From: JABFSC01 sp031389045
GTDB taxonomy: Bacteria; Desulfobacterota; Binatia; Bin18
DNA length: 10,459 nt
Assembly: GCA_031389045.1 (NCBI GenBank)
Contig: JANMSE010000262.1
Span: 1 to 10,459 of the forward strand
Direction: 5' to 3'
A program made the translations under genes and the position numbers. The notes beneath the pieces were generated by a model that was given only the letters and a program-made list of their open reading frames with translations, ran no database searches and was not told the DNA's origin. Every line of letters starts with the position of its first letter. The stretch's first letter is position 1. This document shows, piece by piece, positions 1-6,424 of this stretch.

Positions 1-2
1 CC

Positions 3-581
3 ACCGCCGAGTCGCAGGTGATGAACTTCGCGCGGTTTTACTTGCCGCGAATCTACCCCAGCCTGGGCAAGCTCATCTATTTGGATGCCGACTTAGTCGT
101 GCGAGCTGACATTGCCGAGCTCCTGCACCTGGGCAGCCTGGGGGAGCATGTGCTCGCCGCCGTCTCTGACGGGACTTTTGACTCCTGGGACGAATACCTC
201 AAAAAGGACTCCAGCAACCTGCGTCACATCAAGTCTGACCAACCGACTTTCAACGCTGGCGTCTTCGTCACCGACCTGAGCCAGTGGCCGGAGCACGCAG
301 TCCTGGAGAAGCTGGAAGGCTGGATCAAGCGCCACCGGCTGGCCTTGGAAGATTTCTACTTCGGCACCCAGTCCATCATGAACCTGGCCTTCTATCGTGA
401 TTTTCAGCCGCTGCCGTCGGTGTGGAATGTGCAACCCCTGGGGTGGTACGACGACATCCCGGACGAGACTCTCCAGAACGGAAAGATTCTGCACTGGGCT
501 GGCAAGAGGAAGCCCTGGCTGGCGGACGGCCTCTACAAGCAATACTGGATCGACTATGCCGTTGGTCAGGAGCCAGGATGA
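3..581 (+). CDS. Glycosyltransferase family 8, C-terminal part (5' end outside window)
   Basis: A retaining GT8-type glycosyltransferase that would move a sugar from a nucleotide sugar to a glycan or lipid acceptor in the cytoplasm. The open frame runs in from the window edge (first full codon at 3), so the apparent GTG at 18 is internal and not the start. Seen in sequence: the family's metal-binding DxD in YLDADLVV, the NAG motif in TFNAGVFV, and the C-terminal HWAGKRKPW block that closes GT8 domains. The domain is complete to its end; only the N-terminal nucleotide-binding part is missing. The stop overlaps the next start as ATGA, so this gene and the asparagine-synthase-like gene are probably translated together. 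Donor and acceptor cannot be inferred. A remnant of a second GT8 lies on the other strand at 2899-3006. Confidence 0.9.
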   Translation, partial: TAESQVMNFARFYLPRIYPSLGKLIYLDADLVVRADIAELLHLGSLGEHVLAAVSDGTFDSWDEYLKKDSSNLRHIKSDQPTFNAGVFVTDLSQWPEHAVLEKLEGWIKRHRLALEDFYFGTQSIMNLAFYRDFQPLPSVWNVQPLGWYDDIPDETLQNGKILHWAGKRKPWLADGLYKQYWIDYAVGQEPG

Positions 582-1840
582 GCGGGTTTCTGGTCACACG
601 CAACCCGGACGCCGAGCACCGCTTCATCGCGCGGCGCGGCCCCGACCTGACCCGGACGGTCGCGGTCGAAGGCTATCACTTCAGTCACTACCTCCTGAAC
701 GTCGACGGCAAACGCGCGCCGCAACCCTATGTCGAGGGCGACCTCGTGTGCGTTCTTGACGGCGAGATCTACAGCCCCCCGTCCGCGGGAAGCGACCTGG
801 GGACCTTGACCTCGCTCTATCGTCAGCACGGCGAGGACTTCTCCCGTTACCTGGACGGCGAATTCGCGGTGGCCCTCTACGACTTTGGTCGCCGGGTCCT
901 GGTGCTGGCCACCGACCCCTTCGCCACCAAGCCCCTGTTCTGGCGCGGCACGGAAGCGGCCAGCTACGCGAGTGGCCTTGGGGCTGCTGAGCAAGTCGCG
1001 CCGAACACCGTAATCGTGGTGAATCTGGACCGGGGCCAGAGCCATCGCCGGAGCGGCGCGCCCTTCGATTTCGACCATCAAGAGAAAGACGGCTACGACG
1101 ATTGGATCGTCGCGTTCGAGCAAGCGGTGAAGAAACGGGCGACGGCGGGCTGCTACATTCCCCTGAGCGCTGGCTACGATAGTGGCGGGATTGATTGCGC
1201 CCTGCGCCAGCTCGGCTGTGAGTATAAGGCGTACTCCGTGGAAGGGGAGGAAAACCTGGTGCTGCTCCGCCAACGCAATCGCGAGGGCGATATCCTGCGC
1301 ATGGACGCGGAGGAGCTGGCTGCTCAGAAGGCTTTCCTGCGCGTCCACGCCGAGAAGGCAAGCTATCGCGTGATCAGGGACGGCGTGCTCCAGGAGTGTG
1401 ACATGCTGGAGGACCGCGCCTGCTGCGGCCTCGCCTTGATTCACGCACTGGCCCGCCGTGAAGGCCGCACGGTCTTCCTCTCTGGCCAGGGGGGAGACGA
1501 GATTCTCGATGCCCGGCGCGACTGGCCGGGGTACTTGTTCCCGGACACGCTCCGGCAATGGTCCGACTTCTGTGGTGGCTTCCAGACCGCCTATCTGACC
1601 AAGGAGGAATTCGTCGCCGGCGCTCTCGGCACCGAGGGGCGCTTCCCCTATCTCGACCGCACGGTGGTGCAGGAGTTTCTCTGGCTGAACCCCGACCTCA
1701 AGAACCGTCACTACAAAGCCCCGCTCCACGAGTACATGACCCGCTGTGGCTATCCCTTCGACGAGGGCGTGAAGACTGGGTTCTGTCCCTTGCCCGAGGG
1801 GCACATCCCGTGGCCCTGGGTCAAGGTCGCGGCGGAGTGA
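578..1840 (+). CDS. Asparagine-synthase-like amidotransferase with Ser in place of the catalytic Cys
   Basis: A 420-residue protein with the AsnB fold order: a class II glutamine amidotransferase-like N-terminal domain (RRGPD near 19-23, DGEIYS near 61-66, DPFATKPLFW near 113-122), then an asparagine synthase domain with an ATP pyrophosphatase loop (LSAGYDSGG, about 196-204), LSGQGGDEI (about 301-309) and a late conserved K-G-F stretch (VKTGF near 398-402). The ATG at 578 was chosen because it overlaps the GT8 stop as ATGA and places MSGF where the family has MCGI; the open frame extends further 5' but only into GT8 coding sequence. Cys2 of active glutaminases is Ser here, so glutamine hydrolysis is doubtful, while the ATP-dependent adenylation half looks intact. 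At 420 residues it is shorter than typical AsnB (about 550-630). Inferred role: ATP-dependent amide formation on a sugar, lipid or amino acid, possibly using free ammonia or an amine. A free-standing asparagine synthetase is less likely. Confidence 0.85.
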   Translation: MSGFLVTRNPDAEHRFIARRGPDLTRTVAVEGYHFSHYLLNVDGKRAPQPYVEGDLVCVLDGEIYSPPSAGSDLGTLTSLYRQHGEDFSRYLDGEFAVALYDFGRRVLVLATDPFATKPLFWRGTEAASYASGLGAAEQVAPNTVIVVNLDRGQSHRRSGAPFDFDHQEKDGYDDWIVAFEQAVKKRATAGCYIPLSAGYDSGGIDCALRQLGCEYKAYSVEGEENLVLLRQRNREGDILRMDAEELAAQKAFLRVHAEKASYRVIRDGVLQECDMLEDRACCGLALIHALARREGRTVFLSGQGGDEILDARRDWPGYLFPDTLRQWSDFCGGFQTAYLTKEEFVAGALGTEGRFPYLDRTVVQEFLWLNPDLKNRHYKAPLHEYMTRCGYPFDEGVKTGFCPLPEGHIPWPWVKVAAE

Positions 1841-1845
1841 AAGTC

Positions 1846-1988
1846 AGCGTTCAGCCGTCAGCTATCAGCTTTCAGCAAAAATAAGGAGATACGCACCCTG
1901 GCCTCTCTCACTCGTATGAGAAATTGGACAAAATCTTCTATGCTTTCTTGTCTGGCTGACGGCTGAACGCTTACGGCTGAACGCTTAC
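1846..1988 (+). repeat. Dispersed 143-base repeat, copy 1, with inverted ends (MITE-like)
   Basis: This intergenic element matches the element at 10128-10269 along its whole length in the same orientation, with one single-base indel and scattered substitutions. It begins AGCGTTCAGCCGTCAGC, and the reverse complement, GCTGACGGCTGAACGCT, lies near its right end (about 1955-1971), so it can fold on itself. The right end carries a tandem duplication of a 14-base unit, CGGCTGAACGCTTA. The centre is AT-richer. It contains no transposase. It separates the asparagine-synthase-like gene from the propeller gene, whose ATG lies 17 bases beyond. REP-like or MITE-like descriptions both fit; the family cannot be named from the sequence. 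Confidence 0.85.
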
Positions 1989-2005
1989 GATTGAAACATT
2001 GACCC

Positions 2006-2908
2006 ATGGACGCTGAGGAACGCATTATTGCTGGGCACTGGTATGCCATCGGCCTCTATGCCGGACCCTCGCCGCTCGCACTCGTGCCGGTGCCAGGCGT
2101 CAGCAATCCGGTGTTCTCGTACCGCGACGTGACCGATGTGTCCGCCATCTTCGTGGCCGACCCGTTCATGATCCGCCATGACGCACTCTGGTACCTGTTC
2201 TTCGAGGTCTATAACGAGCGTACCGACAAAGGGGAGATCGGGGTGGCGGTCAGCGTGGACGCCCGCTCCTGGGCATACCGCGGCTTGGTCTTGGTCGAGG
2301 ACTTCAGTATCTCCTATCCCCATGTATTCCGGTGGCACGGACAGTTCTACATGGTGCCGGAGATGTACGAGCAAGACTGTGTGCGGCTCTATCGGGCAGA
2401 GTCGTTTCCCTACGAGTGGCGGCCAGTGGCGGACCTCATCAAGGACGGACCCGTCGCCGACCCTTCTCCGTTTCGGTTTGACGACTCCTGGTGGATGTTC
2501 ACCTGCCCACGCCCGCTGGAACACGACAGCCTGCGGCTCTATCGTTCGGAGCATTTGCTGGGGCCTTGGCACGAGCATCCCAGGAGCCCGATCATCTCAG
2601 GAGATCGGCGTAGCGCTCGACCCGCGGGCCGGGTCGTCCAGAGTAAGCGGGGGCTCGTGCGGTTTGCCCAGGACTGCTTTCCCAAGTACGGCACGGCGGT
2701 TCGCGCCTTTGAGATCACGCGCCTCACAGCCGATGAGTACGTCGAGGTGGCAGTTGCGAAGCCACCAATCGAAGAACCTGATGACGAGGGGGCCTGGAAC
2801 AGCGTGCGGATGCATCACATCGACGCTCACCAGCTCGACGACGGCTCATGGCTCGCGGTGGTCGATGGCCACGGCCACCCCGCTGATGACGGCGACTCTC
2901 AGTTGTGA
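2006..2908 (+). CDS. GINT1-N-like five-bladed beta-propeller protein (GH43-like fold)
   Basis: A 300-residue protein resembling the N-terminal domain of plant glucosamine inositolphosphorylceramide transferase 1, which also occurs as a stand-alone protein beside bacterial glycosyltransferase genes. Diagnostic stretches, in order: NPVFSYRDVTDVSAIFVADP, WYLFFEVYNERTDKGEIGVA, ISYPHVFRWHGQFYMVPEM, RLYRAESFPYEWRPV, DPSPFRFDDSWWMF, ARPAGRVVQ, AFEITRLTADEY and MHHIDAHQL ending in VVDG. The repeated W-x-(M/L)-F and aromatic blocks fit propeller blades, and the length matches a single complete domain. There is no signal peptide or membrane segment, so it is probably cytoplasmic. The ATG at 2006 is the first possible start, since an in-frame TGA lies at 2000-2002, and no clear ribosome binding site precedes it. 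Role unknown: sugar binding, or support of a partner glycosyltransferase, is inferred. The plant GT64 catalytic domain is absent. The 3' end overlaps the GT8 remnant convergently. Confidence 0.8.
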   Translation: MDAEERIIAGHWYAIGLYAGPSPLALVPVPGVSNPVFSYRDVTDVSAIFVADPFMIRHDALWYLFFEVYNERTDKGEIGVAVSVDARSWAYRGLVLVEDFSISYPHVFRWHGQFYMVPEMYEQDCVRLYRAESFPYEWRPVADLIKDGPVADPSPFRFDDSWWMFTCPRPLEHDSLRLYRSEHLLGPWHEHPRSPIISGDRRSARPAGRVVQSKRGLVRFAQDCFPKYGTAVRAFEITRLTADEYVEVAVAKPPIEEPDDEGAWNSVRMHHIDAHQLDDGSWLAVVDGHGHPADDGDSQL

Positions 2909-3006
2909 TCCCCGGCGTACTTCTGCCAGAGTTCGCGGTAGAATCCCTCAGGCATCCAGGGCTTCCGCAAACCGGTCCAGTGCAGGATCGCAGCTTCCTT
3001 CCAGCA
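2899..3006 (-). pseudogene. Remnant C-terminus of a second GT8 glycosyltransferase
   Basis: Reading the - strand from about 3006 gives WKEAAILHWTGLRKPWMPEG, then a tail of about 16 more residues and a stop at 2901-2899. This is the closing block of GT8 enzymes and aligns with KILHWAGKRKPWLADG in the intact gene at the start of the window. Nothing upstream resembles GT8: the frame stays open back to the stop of the GT4 gene at 3121 but encodes no DxD or NAG motif. The piece is therefore a 3' stub of about 35 codons left by deletion or insertion. It has no credible start of its own. Its stop lies inside the last codons of the convergent propeller gene. Confidence 0.8.
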
Positions 3007-3035
3007 CGAGGAGAGCCTCATTCGTATTCGGAGCA

Positions 3036-3078
3036 GCCTCCCACGGTTAACGGCTTCGGTGTAGCCGGGGCCGGAGGC
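3036..3078. other. Inverted-repeat structure at a gene junction
   Basis: GCCTCC at 3036-3041 pairs with GGAGGC at 3073-3078, enclosing CGGCT (3051-3055) and AGCCG (3063-3067). Together these form a nested two-level hairpin between the GT4 stop and the GT8 stub. No T-run follows on either strand, so it is not a standard intrinsic terminator. It may be a recombination scar, an end of a lost insertion sequence, or chance in a GC-rich context. Confidence 0.35.
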
Positions 3079-3120
3079 AACTTGACCCCCTTGGCTAGAC
3101 GGTGTTCCGAGTACACAACA

Positions 3121-4242
3121 TCACACGAATACATAATGTTCGAGAAGAGTACGCACAGATGCAGGACCATCGAACAGCAGCTCATACCTGGACCTCCCGT
3201 TGGCGCCGAGGAATCCCCAGACCTGCGGCGACTCGATTAGGCGAACTAAGCCACCAGCCAGCTCGGACGGACTGTCCGGTGTCACTATCAATCCCGTCCT
3301 TTCGGCCGCTACCGCCTCCATGTTTCCTGACACTCCAGTCGCGACAACTGGAAGCCCAACTCGCATCGCCTCCATGATTGCGAGTGGCAGCCCCTCAGCG
3401 GAGCGCGAAGGTTGAACATATATGTCAGCGGCTGTCAGATACCTCCAGCCACCATCCACTATTCCAGCAAACACAATCTTGGACCCAATCCCGAGAGATT
3501 GTGCGAACGCCCGGAGATGAGACTCAACGGGGTCTACACCTATCTGCAGCAGTCGCGCCTCAGGGTGCTTCCTCAGGACTTCACTCATCGCCCGCAGGAG
3601 GACGTCTACCCCCTTGAATGGCGCATCAAATGCGATGTTCGCGATGACAACGTCCTCCGGCGAGAACCCGTAACGCTGGCGAAGGGGGTCTCTGCGAGTG
3701 TCTAGAGCATCGGGATCGGAGTCCAGAGCATCGGCATCGGCCATTAGTCCGAGGTAGTGGCGATGCACCTTCTGCGAAGCGACTCGGCCGCGCAGGAGGT
3801 CTTCCTTGACGGCCTCGCTCACTGCCATTACGGCGTCACATCGGTCGTAGGCAAGGCGAGAACAGGATTGTGGTGTCAAATACCGGAGATTGTGGACGAA
3901 TGCCACTGTGCGTGCCCGGGTCGAAACCTTCGCAGTCAGCGCAATCGCGAGAATCACGCGGTTTGACGCGAAATGGGTAATGATATGAGTTGGGCGCAAT
4001 TGACGAACCAGCCGTGCCGCGCGATACGGTCCGCTCAAACCTCGCGTATCTGTTGAAAGGATTACGAGTCGCGCCTCGCGGTCAGCGAGGTCATCAAGGT
4101 ATCTCTTTGAGGACGGAGTGTCCTCGTATTGGACAAACGACCTGGCACCTCGTTCGTTGCATTGTCTAATTATCTCGAGGAAATATGACTCTAGAGAGCC
4201 GTACTTGGTGGACTTCATCCCTGTGAAATGTAGAACTCTCAT
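3121..4242 (-). CDS. Glycosyltransferase family 4 (GT-B fold)
   Basis: A 373-residue GT-B enzyme with the typical N-terminal acceptor half and C-terminal nucleotide-sugar half. Seen: start MRVLHFTG, VAFVHNLRYLTP (the acceptor-domain region after the first Rossmann fold), AVMAVSEAVKEDLL at the linker, an ANIAFDAPFKGVDVLLRAM block, and EGLPLAIMEAMRVGLPVVAT carrying the E-x7-E signature of GT4 donor binding. The ATG at 4242 is preferred to the upstream in-frame TTG at 4251, because the family starts at this MRVL motif and the TTG overlaps the preceding stop. It is the only intact gene in a lower-GC patch (about 3000-4700) flanked by broken genes, so it was probably acquired separately from the neighbouring block. 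Length is normal. Donor and acceptor are unknown. Confidence 0.92.
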   Translation of the reverse strand: MRVLHFTGMKSTKYGSLESYFLEIIRQCNERGARSFVQYEDTPSSKRYLDDLADREARLVILSTDTRGLSGPYRAARLVRQLRPTHIITHFASNRVILAIALTAKVSTRARTVAFVHNLRYLTPQSCSRLAYDRCDAVMAVSEAVKEDLLRGRVASQKVHRHYLGLMADADALDSDPDALDTRRDPLRQRYGFSPEDVVIANIAFDAPFKGVDVLLRAMSEVLRKHPEARLLQIGVDPVESHLRAFAQSLGIGSKIVFAGIVDGGWRYLTAADIYVQPSRSAEGLPLAIMEAMRVGLPVVATGVSGNMEAVAAERTGLIVTPDSPSELAGGLVRLIESPQVWGFLGANGRSRYELLFDGPASVRTLLEHYVFV

Positions 4243-4247
4243 GCTGC

Positions 4248-4661
4248 TCAAGGTCTGCGCACCTTTATGGTACAGGGAATGAGTATAGAATTATGAGGGT
4301 GGTCGAAATAGAAATGTGGCGCGCGCGTAATAGCAGGGTACGGTAGATAATCCATCGGTTTCCCGAAGGATGTCTCGTTGGGTGTAGGGCAGACAACCTG
4401 CACGTTTTGCATCATTCCGCGATCCTCGTGGCCCAGGATGTGGCAGTGCAGCACGAACTCTCCCGTAAAGTTGATGGGCTGTTGACGGATCTTCGTATAA
4501 CCGAGGCTCGCCGCCGGAGCACAACATCCATAGACCGACACCTTGCCTGGCACCGTTGTGACCCAATTTTTTTGCCACGTCAATTGCGAATTTGCGCCGC
4601 TGCGGGTAGCTGGGCACTTTTTCACCAACAACATTGTTCGACTACAGCCAAGTGACTTCAA
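4248..4661 (-). pseudogene. Multicopper oxidase, C-terminal remnant
   Basis: The frame encodes 137 residues, of which about 21-95 look like the end of a multicopper oxidase (laccase-type) cupredoxin domain: LTWQKNWVTTVP, then NFTGEFVLHCHILGHEDRGM. The HCH(I)L-x-H-x4-M signature is complete (Cys73, His78, Met83 for type 1 copper; His72 and His74 for the trinuclear cluster). The earlier cupredoxin domains with the other copper ligands, about 300 or more residues, are absent. The frame begins at a TTG two codons after the methyltransferase stop at 4667-4665, in the same frame, and there is no signal peptide. After about residue 100 the sequence no longer looks like the family. A stub cannot form the trinuclear centre, so I call it a pseudogene carried in or left by recombination. 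Confidence 0.8.
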
Positions 4662-4664
4662 AAT

Positions 4665-5558
4665 CTATGGGACAGATGTGAAATTAAGCACTTTTTCAAA
4701 TATGAGAAAATGATATCGGACCAGTCCGGTAAGCAAACATCGTTGAATGGCATGACCACCGACCCAACTATCCCACCAGGGCGATCGGAACGGCAGAGCA
4801 CGGCCCAAATTGACGAAGGTCGCGATCAGACGATCGCAGGGGCGCTGCAACCGCAGGTATGGGGTCAGGTCCTGATTGCCGATCAAGCGCAGTCCGCTAC
4901 TCCGCGCATGAACCTCGGCTTGAGACGTAGAGATGAGACTTCCGACATGCCATCCGCGACGGAAGTCGGCGAGGTTGCGCGCGTCCTTCGGGTCGTGGCT
5001 CGCGGCGGCAGTCTCACTGAGAAAGTCGTCACATATAATGAGCCGCCCACCCTGGGGAATCACTGCGGCCGCCGAGCGGAAGAATTGCGCCGGGTCGGGA
5101 CCGTGGAGAAACGATTCGATGGCGTACACCACGGGCCGCGTCCCCACCGCGGGCAACTCCAGGTAGTTGGCTTCCACAAAGCGGCAGTGGGCCGCCAGTG
5201 CGCTCTCCCGCGCCAGGTTCTCGGCGAGGCGAACGCCCACCGGGCTCAAGGTCACACCAACGCCGTCAATTGGCATCCGCGCGGCGAGATAGAAGAGCGT
5301 CCCCCCAACACCACATCCCAGGTCGAGCACCGGCAGAGGAGACGGAAACCGGTGCGCGACTTCCTCAAGCGTACGCAAAACGAGAGCATTCACGTACTCG
5401 AACGCCTCCTGCTCGCTCTCGACCCCCGGCCCCCAGACCTCGCGGTGTATGGCCTTGGCCACGGCGGATTGGTGCGAGCGCACGAAGCGCGGCGTGTTCT
5501 TGTCGTAGTAGGTGCGGACGCCGTTCAGAAATCCACGATGTTCCGTCTGTGTTTGCAT
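4665..5558 (-). CDS. Class I SAM-dependent methyltransferase
   Basis: A 297-residue Rossmann-fold methyltransferase. Motif I is VLDLGCGVGG (about 77-86), followed by GVGVTLSPVGVRLAENLA (the end of beta 2, with SP after the acidic position), YAIESFLHGPDP in the motif II region, and a GGRLIICDDFL strand (about 170-180). The GVTLSP and IESF-H-P pattern resembles small-molecule methyltransferases of the tocopherol, sterol and glycopeptide type more than protein or RNA methylases. It starts 2 bases after the deacetylase stop, so it is very likely co-translated with it. Inferred role: methylation of a sugar or of the lipid or aglycone made by this cluster. The last residues (VLNFTSVP) lie in a short AT-rich stretch next to the oxidase remnant and may have been altered by that junction. 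Confidence 0.88.
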   Translation of the reverse strand: MQTQTEHRGFLNGVRTYYDKNTPRFVRSHQSAVAKAIHREVWGPGVESEQEAFEYVNALVLRTLEEVAHRFPSPLPVLDLGCGVGGTLFYLAARMPIDGVGVTLSPVGVRLAENLARESALAAHCRFVEANYLELPAVGTRPVVYAIESFLHGPDPAQFFRSAAAVIPQGGRLIICDDFLSETAAASHDPKDARNLADFRRGWHVGSLISTSQAEVHARSSGLRLIGNQDLTPYLRLQRPCDRLIATFVNLGRALPFRSPWWDSWVGGHAIQRCLLTGLVRYHFLIFEKVLNFTSVP

Positions 5559-5560
5559 GG

Positions 5561-6424
5561 TTAGTGTCTTGGCAGCAGTTGCCGGATTGGCCGCCAGCCG
5601 ATGACGTGAATCCCTATTCGCCGGATATGGTCACGCAGTGCCGGATCGCTAAAGACCTCATACTCGGCCACGCGCTCCCGCCAGTCCCCACCGATGGCCC
5701 GCAATTCCGGGGTATCCATAGCCGGGTGCAAGATGAGATAGGTCAGGCCCGGAGGCAATTCGGTCAAGAGGTTTTTCATCGCGTCGAACAGCGCTGCCGG
5801 CGGATGGATCGGGGGCGTTTCTCGCAGGTGGTCGAACACCGGCACGCCCTGTTCCTCCCATTGGTCGATGGCCGCCGCGGTGAGGATGTTGACCCACGCT
5901 GGCTGGCGCGTCATCAGCACCGGCAGCCCCAGTTCAAATCCGAGCGCCACATACGCATCCGCCAACCCGTGCGCCAGCATCGCGAACATGTGACAGTCGA
6001 GGTGAGTGACATCAATACCGGCGTCGCGGGCGCACCGCACCTGTGCGCGCATCTCACGCAGGACCGCCTGGGGATCGGGGCTAGTCATCAGCGCCGGCGC
6101 GCGGTGGAAACACCCGTCGGCATCAATCAGACCGGACGCGGGATCGCAGGCCGCGACCGGTCCCCAGCGATACTGGTCCCATTCGCTGGTGAGCGTGAGG
6201 TGAATACCCAGGTCGGTCTCAGGCTGGCGGTGCCACCAGGCGGCGGCCTCGCGGAACCAAGGGCACGGGACCATGGCTGAGCCCGCCGAAACCAGCCCGC
6301 CCGTGGCCAGCTCAAAGAAAGCCGGCACCGTCGCCTGACACATCCCGACGTCATCGGCGTGGACGATCACGACGCGGTCGTCAGGGCTGAATCCCAGCTC
6401 GCGGAGCACCGGATTGTGTCTCAT
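5561..6424 (-). CDS. ChbG/YdjC-family carbohydrate deacetylase
   Basis: A 287-residue protein of the YdjC/ChbG family, metal-dependent amidohydrolases that remove N-acetyl groups from chitooligosaccharides and related amino sugars. Seen: VIVHADDVGMCQ near the N-terminus (Asp24, Asp25), GIHLTLTSEWD (His75) and THLDCHMFAM (His141 and His145), which match the Asp-His-His metal site and catalytic residues. LILHPAMDTPELRAIGGDW matches the later conserved region. Length is slightly above the usual 240-280. There is no signal peptide, so it acts on a cytoplasmic substrate such as a lipid-linked or nucleotide-linked GlcNAc intermediate (inference). The start overlaps the upstream methyltransferase-like stop as ATGA, and the downstream methyltransferase begins 2 bases after this stop, placing it in the middle of a coupled block. 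Confidence 0.9.
   Translation of the reverse strand: MRHNPVLRELGFSPDDRVVIVHADDVGMCQATVPAFFELATGGLVSAGSAMVPCPWFREAAAWWHRQPETDLGIHLTLTSEWDQYRWGPVAACDPASGLIDADGCFHRAPALMTSPDPQAVLREMRAQVRCARDAGIDVTHLDCHMFAMLAHGLADAYVALGFELGLPVLMTRQPAWVNILTAAAIDQWEEQGVPVFDHLRETPPIHPPAALFDAMKNLLTELPPGLTYLILHPAMDTPELRAIGGDWRERVAEYEVFSDPALRDHIRRIGIHVIGWRPIRQLLPRH

Noticed and set aside
566..1804. 412-codon open frame on the - strand opposite the asparagine-synthase-like gene
   Set aside because: It is antisense to a gene with clear family motifs, shows no recognisable domain, and is the kind of long shadow expected from GC-rich third codon positions.
1846..1988. CRISPR array suggested by the short repeated GCTGAACGCT units
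   Set aside because: The units are a 14-base tandem duplication and inverted ends with no regular spacers; the whole 143-base block is a dispersed repeat.
2178..3050. 290-codon + strand frame overlapping the propeller gene
   Set aside because: It is out of frame with the motif-bearing gene and Ser/Thr/Arg-rich; the same DNA encodes the propeller in another frame.
3031..3085. Integron attC site or group II intron end
   Set aside because: The folded segment lacks the paired RYYYAAC/GTTRRRY core sites of attC and a domain V-like hairpin.
4710..5564. 284-codon + strand frame across the methyltransferase at 4665-5558
   Set aside because: The opposite strand has full methyltransferase motifs and operon spacing; the + frame is low-complexity and Arg/Gln-rich with no motif.
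5198..6280. 360-codon + strand frame over the deacetylase and methyltransferase
   Set aside because: It crosses two well-supported - strand genes and is Arg/His-rich with no family resemblance.
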